25,145 bases of DNA from AE-B3B sp964543295 (GCA_964543295.1 CAZIXA010000031.1:1-25145), one strand, 5' to 3'. Shown: positions 8,781 through 17,520, counted from the first letter of the stretch. Translations and numbers: made by a program. Notes: generated by a model not told the origin, from the sequence alone.

Positions 8781-10673
8781 TTATATATCCAGGTTGGTCA
8801 CTTCCAGGGCGTGATCCTCGATAAACCTACGACGAGGCTCGACTTCTCCTCCCATTAGGATGGTAAATAGCTCATCGGCCTGGACAGCATCTTCTATGGA
8901 AACCTGATAGATGGTGCGGGTGGCCGGATTCATGGTGGCTTGCCAGAGCTGGTCGGGATTCATCTCCCCTAGACCTTTATAGCGTTGAACCTCTAATTTT
9001 TGCCCACCCAGCTCTTTCGTTAATTCCTTTAAGCTCTTATCGCTGTAAAGAAAATATTCTTTATTTTTACCGTTAACCTTATAGAGAGGTGGTTGGGCGA
9101 TATAAACATGGTCTTCTCTAATTAAATCCTGCATATACCGATAAAAGAAGGTGAGAATAAGAGTCCTGATATGAGCTCCATCCACATCCGCATCACTCAT
9201 AAGGATAACTTTGCTATATCTCAGTCCGGACAGACTGAATTCCTCCTTAATACCGGTGCCGATAGCGGCGATCATAGATTTTATCTCTTTATTATTGAGG
9301 ATCTTAAGTAGATGAGTCTTTTCCACGTTAAGAATTTTTCCCCTTAAGGGCAGGATAGCCTGGAAACGCCTATCTCTTCCTTGCTTAGCGGAGCCTCCTG
9401 CTGAGTCCCCCTCCACTATGAAAAGCTCATTTTTTTCGGGATTATCCTCGGAGCAAGCAGCCAGTTTACCAGGAAGGGCTCCTCCTCCCAGACTTTCCTT
9501 CCTTCGGGTTATTTCCCTTGCTTTCTGGGCAGCTTCTCGAACCCGCGAAGAAGAGACAACATTCTGTATTACTAATTTGGCTATGGTGGGATTCTCCTCC
9601 AGGTATCGGGAGAGATTTTCATAAACAATGGATTCCACAATTCCCTTGGCTTCAGTATTACCTAATCTGGTTTTTGTCTGCCCCTCAAACTGAGGATTGA
9701 GCATCTTCATATTAATAATAGCGGTTAAACCTTCTCTTACGTCTTCTCCTAAGAGAACGATTGGCTTGTTTTCCTTTTTCTTAATATAGTCATTGATGGT
9801 CCTGGTTAAGCCGGACTTAAATCCAGAAAGATGAGTTCCTCCTTCCTCTGTATTAATATCATTGACAAAGGCAAAAATGTCCTGGATAAAACTTTGATTA
9901 TATTGAATGGCCGCCTCCAGAGTTATGTTATCTTTTTCTCCTTGAAGGTAGATGGGCTCACTAAAAAGAACCTCTCGATTCCGGTTGAGGTGCTTTACAA
10001 AGGTTCTAATTCCTCCTTCGTAGGCAAAGGTGCGCCTCCTACCGCTTCTTTCATCCTCTACCTCTATATTGAGTCCCTGGTTCAGAAAGGCCAGTTCTCT
10101 CAAACGACGAGTTACTCTTTCCCAGTCAAATTCTATGGATTCAAATATTTCTGCGTCAGGTCTAAAGCTGATCTCGGTTCCATTTTTTGGACAAGAGTCC
10201 TCTCCGGTACACTTCACCTTAGTTGTAGGTTTACCTCTTTTATATCTTTGACGCCAGATCTTATTATCACGGGTTACTTTTGCCTCTAACCATTCAGAAA
10301 GAGCATTGACTACCGAGACTCCCACTCCATGAAGTCCTCCCGCCACCCGGTATATCTTGTTGTCGAATTTACCCCCAGCATGAAGAGAGGTCATCACCAG
10401 CTCTAGAGCGGATTTTTTATAAACTGGATGGGGAGCTACCGGGATGCCTCTTCCATCATCAACTACGGTGATGCTGTTATCAGAATGGATTGTTACCTTT
10501 ATATTCTGGCAGTAGCCAGCCAGGACCTCATCAATGGAGTTATCAACTACTTCATTAATGAGGTGATGTAGTCCTCGTGGTCCGGTGCTTCCGATGTACA
10601 TGCTGGGTGTTTTGCGAACGGCCTCCAGATCCTTTAAGACTTTGATCTGTTTAGCGCCGTATTCTTCTTCCAT
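8781..10673 (-). CDS. gyrB: DNA gyrase subunit B
   Basis: This 630-residue ATPase subunit of gyrase has the GHKL fold at the N-terminus, with E41 and N45 in LINEVVDNSIDEV, DDGRGIP at 72-78 and GGLHGVGV at 112-119. The TOPRIM metal site lies in the C-terminal half (EGDSAGGSAKQGRDR at about 415-435, then MSDADVDGAHIR). The GyrA-binding tail (QRYKGLGEMNPDQLW) is near the end. Length matches the short GyrB class without the large insertion found in enterobacteria. The start is ATG 10673, two bases after the accA stop, with AGAGGG inside the accA end acting as Shine-Dalgarno. gyrB and gyrA are adjacent and co-transcribed, without recF or dnaN beside them. Confidence 0.97.
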   Translation of the reverse strand: MEEEYGAKQIKVLKDLEAVRKTPSMYIGSTGPRGLHHLINEVVDNSIDEVLAGYCQNIKVTIHSDNSITVVDDGRGIPVAPHPVYKKSALELVMTSLHAGGKFDNKIYRVAGGLHGVGVSVVNALSEWLEAKVTRDNKIWRQRYKRGKPTTKVKCTGEDSCPKNGTEISFRPDAEIFESIEFDWERVTRRLRELAFLNQGLNIEVEDERSGRRRTFAYEGGIRTFVKHLNRNREVLFSEPIYLQGEKDNITLEAAIQYNQSFIQDIFAFVNDINTEEGGTHLSGFKSGLTRTINDYIKKKENKPIVLLGEDVREGLTAIINMKMLNPQFEGQTKTRLGNTEAKGIVESIVYENLSRYLEENPTIAKLVIQNVVSSSRVREAAQKAREITRRKESLGGGALPGKLAACSEDNPEKNELFIVEGDSAGGSAKQGRDRRFQAILPLRGKILNVEKTHLLKILNNKEIKSMIAAIGTGIKEEFSLSGLRYSKVILMSDADVDGAHIRTLILTFFYRYMQDLIREDHVYIAQPPLYKVNGKNKEYFLYSDKSLKELTKELGGQKLEVQRYKGLGEMNPDQLWQATMNPATRTIYQVSIEDAVQADELFTILMGGEVEPRRRFIEDHALEVTNLDI

Positions 10674-10675
10674 TT

Positions 10676-11644
10676 TTACCCTCTTTTAAATTTCCCTATT
10701 TCTCGGTATTTCTTATACCTCTTTTGAATTAACTCTGCTGGACTCAGATTCTTTAACTCTCTAAGGTGTTTAGTTACGGCCTGCTTGATGGCGAGAGCTG
10801 TTTGTTCTACGTCTCGATGGGCTCCTCCCATGGGTTCAGGGATGGTGCCGTCGATAATTTTTAGATCCAGAAGGTCTTGAGAGGTGATCCGCAAAGCCTT
10901 TGCTGCTTCCTCCATTTTGGCCTGATCTTTCCAGAGAATTGCCGCACATCCCTCTGGAGAGATTACCGAATAAATAGCATTCTCTAACATTAGGGTTCGG
11001 TCCCCGACCCCGATTCCTAAAGCTCCTCCGCTTCCTCCCTCCCCAATTATGATCACAACAATAGGGACCTTTAACTGAGACATGCACTCCAAATTTGCTG
11101 CAATAGCCTCAGCTTGTCCCCTTTCTTCTGCTTCGATTCCAGGATAAGCTCCGGGGGTATCAATGAAGGTAACTACGGGTCGAGAAAATTTCTCTGCCAG
11201 GTTCATTAACCTCTTTGCCTTCCGATACCCTTCAGGATGAGCCATACCAAAATTTCTGACAAGATTCTCCTTGATTGATTCCCCTTTCTGGTGTCCGATA
11301 AAAACCAGTCTCTCCTCCCCCATTCTGGCAAAACCCCCCACGATGGCCTGATCATCAGAATATAACCTATCTCCATGAAGTAATATAAAATCATCAAAGA
11401 TCAATTTGGCCAGGGTAAGAGATTTAGGGCGATTGGGGTGTCTGGCCAACTGAACCGTCTGCCAGGGAGTAAGATTAGCAAAGGTTTCTCTTTCAAGTTT
11501 TTTCAAGCGTTGTTGAAGTCGGTTTATCTCCTCCTCGAAGTCCAATCCTTCCTTGGAGGTTAAACTCTTTAGTTCTTCAATTTTACGTTCCAGCTCCAGA
11601 ATTGGCTTTTCAAAATCGAGGCTATATCTATTTTGAGCCATCAT
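10676..11644 (-). CDS. accA: Acetyl-CoA carboxylase carboxyltransferase subunit alpha
   Basis: This 322-residue protein forms, with AccD, the carboxyltransferase that moves CO2 from carboxybiotin to acetyl-CoA, giving malonyl-CoA for fatty acid synthesis. An N-terminal charged helical region (about 1-60) precedes the crotonase-like core. Diagnostic motifs are TFIDTPGAYPGIEAEERGQ and the oxyanion-hole segment GEGGSGGALGIGVGD followed by YSVISPEGCAAILWKD. Length is close to the E. coli protein. No accD is seen in the window. ATG codons at 11644 and 11641 are equally plausible; no strong ribosome site precedes them. It is six bases from the deacetylase gene and two from gyrB. Confidence 0.96.
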   Translation of the reverse strand: MMAQNRYSLDFEKPILELERKIEELKSLTSKEGLDFEEEINRLQQRLKKLERETFANLTPWQTVQLARHPNRPKSLTLAKLIFDDFILLHGDRLYSDDQAIVGGFARMGEERLVFIGHQKGESIKENLVRNFGMAHPEGYRKAKRLMNLAEKFSRPVVTFIDTPGAYPGIEAEERGQAEAIAANLECMSQLKVPIVVIIIGEGGSGGALGIGVGDRTLMLENAIYSVISPEGCAAILWKDQAKMEEAAKALRITSQDLLDLKIIDGTIPEPMGGAHRDVEQTALAIKQAVTKHLRELKNLSPAELIQKRYKKYREIGKFKRG

Positions 11645-11650
11645 TTTTTA

Positions 11651-12721
11651 TTAGTCTAATATGTCTGATACATAGGCCAACTGTATCTTCCTTTTTTCTA
11701 ACCGAGATAAGATTTTCTTTAAAGCCTCGGCAGTGATGGGGTCGACATGAGCAATCCCTAGCGCTCCTCCTCTCTTTTGAGCCGAGGAGATGAGCTTTTG
11801 AAATTGTGATTCGATATAGCTCGAATCCCTTTGATTATCCAAGAAAACCTGCCGCTGAGTTGATTTTATTCCCATCTTCTGAGCTAAAGAAAAGGCTATG
11901 GAACTGGAAACAGTTCTGCTATCGACAAAATAGAGTCCCTCGGCCTTTACCGCCTGCAGCACAGCCCGCATAGGTTTTTCCTGGGTAGTAACAAGAGAAC
12001 CCATGTGGTTACTTAAACCTACTACATAGGGTACATCTTTTATTGCGCCCTTGACCATTGAGCTGATTTGTTCGGAGCTCATCCGGTTAAGAACTATCCA
12101 TCGATAACGATTGATAAAATTTTTTTGGGGCTCCATGGGAAGATGCAAGATAACCTGCTTCCCATTACGATGAGCCTCTTCGGCAATGCTTTTAGCATAA
12201 GGAGTTCCAGGGATAATCGAGATAGTAAAAGGTAAATCCAGCTCTTTCAGTAAAAAATCTACCGTCTTACCATGCGAATATCCAAAGTCATCAATGAGTA
12301 AGGCAATCTTGAGTTTGTGGAGAATAAACTCTAAAGTATGGGTAATTCTCCCATCAAAGCCGAGACTTACCACTATTTTATAGCGATCCTTAAGATTTTC
12401 TCTCTTTATCCGGTGGATCTTCAGCAAATTTCGCTGAAGCTCTCTCTGAATTTGACGGGGGAGCTTATCCAGCGGATAGTCAAAGGGAATCTTCATAGTC
12501 TCTTGCACCTGTAGATAAGTAGGAAAAGGTCCTACCCACTTTATTCTTTTGTTCAAGACGGAAAAATTAAGTGCCTTGACTACCTCATCAACTTTTGAGT
12601 CTATCCTGGAAAGCTCTTTCTGATAGATAGAGATCCTGAGGTAAAAGAAGCTCCCTATCCCTACCAGACAGATAATTAATCCAATTAAAAGATATAGAAT
12701 TTTGTGAGATTTTTTTGCCAT
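11651..12721 (-). CDS. Divergent polysaccharide deacetylase family protein (YibQ-like)
   Basis: This 356-residue protein has a membrane anchor at about residues 8-28 after a lysine-rich start, then a linker and a C-terminal domain of the divergent polysaccharide deacetylase family (about 135-356). Family marks seen are ALLIDDFGYS at the start of the domain, LPFTISIIPGTPYA, a histidine-containing QVILHLPMEPQ, GLSNHMGSLVTT, and LYFVDSRTVSSS. The domain probably faces the periplasm and is presumed to act on cell-envelope glycans, but activity of this family is not well established. It starts one base after the ctpA stop (TGAGATG), a coupling that fits the common pairing of CtpA-type proteases with YibQ proteins. 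Confidence 0.88.
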   Translation of the reverse strand: MAKKSHKILYLLIGLIICLVGIGSFFYLRISIYQKELSRIDSKVDEVVKALNFSVLNKRIKWVGPFPTYLQVQETMKIPFDYPLDKLPRQIQRELQRNLLKIHRIKRENLKDRYKIVVSLGFDGRITHTLEFILHKLKIALLIDDFGYSHGKTVDFLLKELDLPFTISIIPGTPYAKSIAEEAHRNGKQVILHLPMEPQKNFINRYRWIVLNRMSSEQISSMVKGAIKDVPYVVGLSNHMGSLVTTQEKPMRAVLQAVKAEGLYFVDSRTVSSSIAFSLAQKMGIKSTQRQVFLDNQRDSSYIESQFQKLISSAQKRGGALGIAHVDPITAEALKKILSRLEKRKIQLAYVSDILD

Positions 12722-12722
12722 C

Positions 12723-14057
12723 TCATTTACTCAATAACTTTAGCGCTTTAAGAAGTTGAAGGTCATTAAGATAATCGTTTTCCCTATCTTTGTCTTCTTC
12801 CCGCAGAAATTTCTTTAAAAGATCAACTTCTACTTCAATCCCCTCCTCCTTAAGTCTGTCTAGGAGGAAAGTTAAGTCTATTTCCTCCCAGCGGGGATAC
12901 TTCGCCAGAAATTCCTTCACCCACTTTGATTTTTTTAATTGGGCTAAAGTCTTTTTCTCTTCTTCAGTTGGTTTAAAGGCCTCCACTTTCATATAAGGTT
13001 CAATTCCCTTGCCCTCTATGCTTTCTCCTGAAGGAGTATAATATTTCGCCGTAGTTAAGGCGATAGCTCCTTCGTTGGCTAAGGGAAATATTTGCTGCAC
13101 CGTTCCTTTACCGAAGCTCTTGATTCCCATCAGAATCCCACGGTTGTGGTCTTTGATTGCCCCGGCCACGATCTCTGAGGCACTAGCACTTCCTCCATTT
13201 ATCAGGACTACCAGAGGTATATACACTGCCTCACCTCCAGGACGGGCGTGGTAAATCTCATTTTGCGAGGAGTCTCTTCCCCTTGTGGAAACGATGACTC
13301 CCGAGTCGAGAAATTCATCGGCTACTTCTACTGCCTGAGAGAGAAGTCCGCCCGAATTATATCTCAGATCCAGAATAAGTCCTTCTATCTTCCTATCTTT
13401 TAGCTGGGCCAGGGTCCTTTTAAAGTCCTCATCCGTATTTTCATCCATAAAACTCATGATCTTAATATATCCTATGTCATTAGGTAATATCCTTTGTTCA
13501 ATGTTGGGAGACTTGATAATGGCCCTGGTGAGATTAAAATCCAGATATTTTTTTTCTCCTTCTCTCTGAACAGTTATCTTTACCTGGGTTCCTGGCTCAC
13601 CTCGCAGCTCCCTCGCTGCCTCGATGAGGGTAATTCCTTCCGTTGATTTACCTTCTATCTTGATGATCCTATCCCCTGGCTCGATTCCAGCTTCACTGGC
13701 AGGAGTTCCCTCCAGGGGAGAGACTATGGTAAGGAAATTATCTTTGATAGTGATCTGAATCCCCAAGCCCCCAAATTTTCCCTCCCTTTCCGTTTGCCAT
13801 TCCTCATAACTACGAGCATCCATCCAGTGCGAATGAGGGTCCTCTAAGGATTCAATCATCCCCTTGATGGCTCCTTCTATAAGCTTGGAAGGCTTAACCT
13901 TTTCTATATACTGAGTCTGGATAGTCTGGTAGGTGTCAATTAAGGGCTCCAAATCCCGGAAAAGGTCGCCCCCTGCCCAAACCCGGGAGAATAAGATTCC
14001 CCCTATGATGACACTGAAAAAGACAATTAAAATTAGCCATCCCTTATTTTTTTTCAC
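12723..14057 (-). CDS. ctpA: C-terminal processing peptidase, S41 family (CtpA/Prc)
   Basis: This 444-residue envelope protease cleaves selected proteins near their C-termini. It has a membrane anchor or uncleaved signal at about residues 7-28, a helical N-terminal region, a PDZ domain at about 85-170 (GGLGIQITIKDNFLTIVSPL and LRGEPGTQVKITVQR), and the S41 core. The catalytic serine is S292 in GGSASASEI and the general-base lysine is K317 in SFGKGTVQ, 25 residues apart as in E. coli Tsp. The C-terminal tail (about 375-444) is rich in Lys and Glu. The start is GTG 14057 with GAGGAAAAG upstream. It follows the PHP gene by 68 bases and is coupled to the YibQ-like gene. Confidence 0.94.
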   Translation of the reverse strand: MKKNKGWLILIVFFSVIIGGILFSRVWAGGDLFRDLEPLIDTYQTIQTQYIEKVKPSKLIEGAIKGMIESLEDPHSHWMDARSYEEWQTEREGKFGGLGIQITIKDNFLTIVSPLEGTPASEAGIEPGDRIIKIEGKSTEGITLIEAARELRGEPGTQVKITVQREGEKKYLDFNLTRAIIKSPNIEQRILPNDIGYIKIMSFMDENTDEDFKRTLAQLKDRKIEGLILDLRYNSGGLLSQAVEVADEFLDSGVIVSTRGRDSSQNEIYHARPGGEAVYIPLVVLINGGSASASEIVAGAIKDHNRGILMGIKSFGKGTVQQIFPLANEGAIALTTAKYYTPSGESIEGKGIEPYMKVEAFKPTEEEKKTLAQLKKSKWVKEFLAKYPRWEEIDLTFLLDRLKEEGIEVEVDLLKKFLREEDKDRENDYLNDLQLLKALKLLSK

Positions 14058-14125
14058 TTATTCTTTTCCTCAAACTTCGTATTATTTAACAACACCATCC
14101 TCCCAGAAATTGGCGAATTTGATTT

Positions 14126-14779
14126 CTAAAGGTTCATCTTCTCGACTAACTCCTGGGAGTTGGTCATCACCGACTCTATTTCTCTTTGAGATAGTCCTGC
14201 CCCTTGCAGGATTTTTCTTGCCGTCCCTTCAGTTATTAGATCCTCCGCTCCGTGAGCATCAGTATTTAAAATAAGTTTTGCCCCCCACTTGGTGGCCAGC
14301 CTTGCCAGCCATCCGTTGGTCAAACTATGCCCTTTTCGGCTGGATATCTCCAGATAAATTCCTCTTTCCTTAGCTATTTTGACTTCCTCTTCAGAGATCA
14401 GGCCCGGATGGGCTAGAATATCGATAGCCGCGCCTAACGCTGCTGCATTGGTACCCTTCGGAACTGGCTCTGCTATGGTTTCTCCATGTACTATTACGAG
14501 CTTAGCCCCTTTTTCTCGCGCTTCCCTGGCGAGTTTATTGATCAGGGGAGGTAATAAATGGGTTAACTCTACCCCAGGAATTACCCTAATATCACTATTT
14601 AAATGTGTATTCTCTCGGCAAAACTTAACTATCTGAGGAACTATTAAGTCTAAATTCGATGAATCAACATGATCAGTGATGGCCAAAGCCCTATATCCCT
14701 TTTTCTTTGCTCTTTGCACCAGCTCAGCCGGACAAAGCTGCCCATCACTTAGGAGACTATGAGTATGTAAGTCGATCAA
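14126..14779 (-). CDS. PHP-domain metal-dependent phosphoesterase, histidinol-phosphatase-like
   Basis: This 217-residue protein belongs to the PHP superfamily, whose members use a cluster of divalent metals to hydrolyse phosphoesters. Metal-ligand motifs are present in order: HTHSLLSDG at residues 4-12, ITDHVD near 35, PGVELTH near 70, VIVHGET near 97, ILAHPG near 123, and NTDAHG near 173. The GTNAAAL and DILAHPG segments resemble histidinol-phosphatase-type PHP proteins, but no histidine biosynthesis genes are nearby, so the substrate is unknown. The start is TTG 14779, about 20 bases downstream of the predicted transcription start; the ribosome site is weak. It is the first gene of the operon that ends with fabD. 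Confidence 0.88.
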   Translation of the reverse strand: MIDLHTHSLLSDGQLCPAELVQRAKKKGYRALAITDHVDSSNLDLIVPQIVKFCRENTHLNSDIRVIPGVELTHLLPPLINKLAREAREKGAKLVIVHGETIAEPVPKGTNAAALGAAIDILAHPGLISEEEVKIAKERGIYLEISSRKGHSLTNGWLARLATKWGAKLILNTDAHGAEDLITEGTARKILQGAGLSQREIESVMTNSQELVEKMNL

Positions 14780-14805
14780 CGCGGTCTGCTTCTATTTTTA
14801 TTAGT

Positions 14806-14834
14806 ATAATAGCATATTTTTAGGATTTTGTAAA
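14806..14834 (-). promoter_or_regulatory. Extended -10 promoter of the PHP-ctpA-yibQ-accA-gyrB-gyrA-fabD operon
   Basis: On the minus strand TTTACA (14834-14829, 5/6 of the -35 consensus) is followed after 17 bases by TATTAT (14811-14806, 5/6 of the -10 consensus). The bases TGC directly before the -10 give an extended -10 (TGnTATTAT). Transcription should begin near 14799, leaving a leader of about 20 bases before the TTG start of the PHP gene. All seven downstream genes are closely spaced, so this is likely the main promoter for gyrase here. Confidence 0.7.
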
Positions 14835-14962
14835 ATCTTCCCCGGCAAAAAAATATCCACAGGCCAAAGAAGCTATGGTTGGTCAGTTTCCAAACAAGAA
14901 ATCTCTCTCTTTCTTTTAATGAGCCCAACACAGCCAATAACTCTCTATCCCTTATAAGATAA

Positions 14963-14992
14963 TTATTAACAGAATTATCCACATTATCCACA
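14963..14992 (+). promoter_or_regulatory. DnaA box cluster (candidate origin element or DnaA-controlled regulatory site)
   Basis: Two perfect DnaA boxes TTATCCACA lie head to tail with no gap at 14975-14983 and 14984-14992. A near match TTATTAACA is at 14963-14971, three bases before the first. A further box with one mismatch, ATATCCACA, is at 14853-14861. The tandem pair is followed by GG and then a T/A-rich stretch (14996-15010), the order found next to unwinding elements in known origins. The cluster is about 130-190 bases upstream of the gyrase operon promoter, so it could also regulate that promoter. Confidence 0.6.
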
Positions 14993-15099
14993 GGAAATTA
15001 TTTATCTTTTGAAGCGGAAAATTTTCCGGAAAAGCCACTAGTCAAAATTCCCATCCAATACTTTCTTTTAGGCATGTTGACAGACGAAGGAACAAAATT

Positions 15100-16098
15100 T
15101 CAAAAGCCTAAGTTGGGTTGAGCATCGAGAGAAAGAGGGGAAATTTCGCCCTGCATAACTTTGGGATAGGCGCAGGCAGCTACCATAGCGGCGTTATCGG
15201 TGCAGAGTTCTAAGGGAGGAAAGAAAATCTCCATCTGATCGGGCTTTTCTTTTTCCAGAAATGAGCGAAGGAAAAGATTGGCTGATACTCCTCCCCCCAA
15301 AATAATTTGTTTTACCTTTTTTTGCCAGGCCGCCTTAAAGAGATTTTTACTGAGCATTTGAGCTATCTTGAGCTGAAAGCTGGCGGCAATATCGGCAGTG
15401 GAAACAGGAGCTTTTTTCCTTTCTAGATCCTTAACATAATAGAGCACGGCTGTCTTTATTCCGCTGAAGCTAAAGTCCAAGTTATTGTTTTTGAAATGAG
15501 TTAAAGGTAGATCTATGGATTGAGAGTTTCCTTTTTTAGCCACTTTTTCAATCTCAGGGCCCCCTGGGTATCCTAAATCAAGGGTCCTGGCTACTTTATC
15601 AAATGCTTCTCCCACGGCATCATCTCTGGTGGTACCCAATATCTCATATTCTCTTTCCTTTGATAAATAGATGAGTTCAGTATGACCGCCAGATATAATC
15701 AAACCTACTAAGGGAGGGACAATTTCCGGATAGCTAAGGAAATTAGCATAAAAGTGAGCTTCCAGATGATTGATGCCGATAAAGGGTAGCTCAAGTGCGT
15801 AAGCTAGCCCCTTGGCCGCAGTTAATCCTACCAGAAGTGAGCCCAACAGGCCTGGTCCATAGGTAGCGGCAACAACATCTAGATCTTTCGGCTTCATCTG
15901 GGCTTCGCCTAGAGATTCTTTTATAATGGGAACGATAAGTTCCAGATGCTTCCTTGAGGCTATTTCAGGAACTATCCCCCAATATTTTCGATGTAGATTT
16001 ACTTGAGAGGCTACCACATTGGAAAGTATCTTTTTTCCATTTTCTACCACAGCGGCAGCTGTCTCGTCACAGGACGTCTCTATTCCCAGAATAAGCAT
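15100..16098 (-). CDS. tsaD: tRNA N6-adenosine threonylcarbamoyltransferase TsaD
   Basis: This 332-residue cytoplasmic enzyme transfers the threonylcarbamoyl group to A37 of ANN-decoding tRNAs, working with TsaB and TsaE, which are not in the window. It is an ASKHA-fold protein: GIETSCDETAAAVV at the N-terminus, metal-binding HLEAH near residue 110, ISGGHTELIYL near 135, DDAVGEAFDKVARTL near 158, and LGGGVSANLFLR in the C-terminal third. Length is typical. ATG 16098 is preferred over GTG 16107 because AAGGTG lies seven bases before it and the family starts with this MLILGIETS-like sequence. It follows lpdA by 21 bases and probably shares its transcript. Confidence 0.96.
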   Translation of the reverse strand: MLILGIETSCDETAAAVVENGKKILSNVVASQVNLHRKYWGIVPEIASRKHLELIVPIIKESLGEAQMKPKDLDVVAATYGPGLLGSLLVGLTAAKGLAYALELPFIGINHLEAHFYANFLSYPEIVPPLVGLIISGGHTELIYLSKEREYEILGTTRDDAVGEAFDKVARTLDLGYPGGPEIEKVAKKGNSQSIDLPLTHFKNNNLDFSFSGIKTAVLYYVKDLERKKAPVSTADIAASFQLKIAQMLSKNLFKAAWQKKVKQIILGGGVSANLFLRSFLEKEKPDQMEIFFPPLELCTDNAAMVAACAYPKVMQGEISPLSLDAQPNLGF

Positions 16099-16119
16099 AA
16101 GATACACCTTGAGGCGGGT

Positions 16120-17505
16120 TCACGTCATATGGATCGGTTTTCCCTGGGCTTTTTTGGCTGCTTCCATTACAGCCTCGGAAAGGGTAGGATGAGCATGAAC
16201 GGTACTACCTATCTCATCGACGGTTAGTTCCCATCTAACAGCCAGAGAAATTTCATGCACGAGATCGGCCGCATGAGGCCCTATGATCTGCCCACCAAGA
16301 ACCTCACCACTTTCCTCCTCTACCACCAGTTGCACAAAACCATCTGTCTCATCCAGAGCCTGAGCTTTACCGGAGGCAGAAAAACGGAATCTGCCGATCT
16401 TGGCCTCAATTCCTCTCTCCCTGGCCTTATCGAGAGTGAGTCCCACTGTGGCAATCTGAGGAGAAGTAAAGATACAGTTGGGGATACTGGTGTAGTCAAT
16501 TTTAGAATCAACCCCCAGAGCGTTCTCCGCCGCCACAATCCCTTCCTCAAAGGCTACGTGAGCTAAAAGATATCCTCCCACCACATCACCAATGGCATAA
16601 ACCCTCTCCTCACTTGTCTGCATCCTTTCATTAACTGTGATATTTCCTTTTTGATCGAGTCTTAAATCAAGATTTTCTAGACTAAGACCTTCGGTGTAGG
16701 GAGATCTCCCTACGCAAATAAGCATTTTTTCTGCCGAAATTTTCTCACCATTATCCAATCTCGCAGTAAGGCCATCTTTCTGATAGTCAGTTATCTCTTC
16801 CAGTCTGGTGTCAGTGAAGATGTTTATCCCTCTTTTTTGGAGAATTTGTTTCATCATCAGGCTAATTCTTTTATCTTCCTGGGGAAGAATCCTATCCATC
16901 ATCTCTACCATAGTGATCTGGGTCCCCAGAGGGCCGAAAATAGCAGCAAATTCACAGCCAATTACTCCCGCTCCCACGATAAGGAGACTTTGGGGAATTT
17001 GTGTAAGTTCTAAGGCTCTCTCACTGGTGAGGACAGCCGGATGATTGAAATCAATAAAGGGAAGCAGGACAGGCTTAGAGCCAGTAGCCATAATAGTAAA
17101 GTCGCCTTCGATTTTCTCTTTACCTTCGTTTGTTTTAATCTCGACTTTATGAAGGTCAAGAAAGCTTGCCTTCCCTTTCACCAATTTTACCTTGTTTGCC
17201 TTAAGAAGATACTCGACTCCTTTTACGACCCGGGAAACAACCTCATTTTTTCGTTCCATCATGCGGGTAAAGTCCGGCTTTATCCCCTCTACTTCAATCC
17301 CTAGCTTTTTTGCGTGTCTAACGAGAGAAAGAGTTTCCGTGGAAGCCAAAAGGGATTTGGTAGGAATGCAGCCCCGATTAAGGCAGGTTCCTCCGACCTG
17401 GGCTTCTTCTATCAAGCTAACCTCGGCACCCAGTTGAGCTGCTCGAATGGCCGCTACATACCCGGCCGGACCAGCACCGACAATTATAATCCTCCTATCG
17501 CTCAA
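16120..17505 (-). CDS. lpdA: Dihydrolipoyl dehydrogenase (E3)
   Basis: This 461-residue flavoprotein reoxidises dihydrolipoyl groups with NAD+, as the E3 part of 2-oxoacid dehydrogenase or glycine cleavage systems. The FAD-binding GAGPAGYVAAIRAAQLG is at 10-26. The redox disulfide is in GGTCLNRGCIPTK (about 38-50), and the NAD-binding GAGVIGCEFAAIFGPLG lies near 185. The catalytic His-Glu pair is in HAHPTLSE near the C-terminus, and the second FAD motif is YAIGDVVGG. The start is TTG 17505, preceded by a strong AAAGGAGGAAGGAGA. No lipoyl-bearing E2 or GcvH is encoded nearby, so its partner complex is unknown; a glycine cleavage or Wood-Ljungdahl link is possible given metF and metV upstream. 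Confidence 0.94.
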   Translation of the reverse strand: MSDRRIIIVGAGPAGYVAAIRAAQLGAEVSLIEEAQVGGTCLNRGCIPTKSLLASTETLSLVRHAKKLGIEVEGIKPDFTRMMERKNEVVSRVVKGVEYLLKANKVKLVKGKASFLDLHKVEIKTNEGKEKIEGDFTIMATGSKPVLLPFIDFNHPAVLTSERALELTQIPQSLLIVGAGVIGCEFAAIFGPLGTQITMVEMMDRILPQEDKRISLMMKQILQKRGINIFTDTRLEEITDYQKDGLTARLDNGEKISAEKMLICVGRSPYTEGLSLENLDLRLDQKGNITVNERMQTSEERVYAIGDVVGGYLLAHVAFEEGIVAAENALGVDSKIDYTSIPNCIFTSPQIATVGLTLDKARERGIEAKIGRFRFSASGKAQALDETDGFVQLVVEEESGEVLGGQIIGPHAADLVHEISLAVRWELTVDEIGSTVHAHPTLSEAVMEAAKKAQGKPIHMT

Positions 17506-17520
17506 TCTCCTTCCTCCTTT

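Larger units (their letters stand above)
14780..15099. other. AT-rich 320-base intergenic region with promoter and DnaA boxes
   Basis: This is the largest gap inside the minus-strand gene run. It holds, from right to left, a 14-base perfect palindrome CGGAAAATTTTCCG (15015-15028), two abutting perfect DnaA boxes with imperfect ones nearby, and the promoter at 14806-14834. Runs of A/T occur at 14791-14836 and 14998-15010. No gene is supported: a 71-codon open frame on the minus strand reads straight through the DnaA boxes and looks accidental. There is no clear terminator for tsaD. Confidence 0.75.

Noticed and set aside
9831..10289. A 152-codon plus-strand frame opposite gyrB
   Set aside because: It is antisense to the conserved ATPase and transducer regions of GyrB, with no ribosome site or family match.
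14776..14991. A 71-codon minus-strand open frame filling most of the gap between tsaD and the PHP gene
   Set aside because: Its first codons are simply the two DnaA boxes read as protein (repeated Asn-Val-Asp-Asn), it overlaps the promoter at 14806-14834, has no good ribosome site and no recognisable family.
15075..15080. A TTGACA hexamer on the plus strand next to tsaD
   Set aside because: No gene lies downstream on the plus strand and no -10 hexamer is found at a usable distance.
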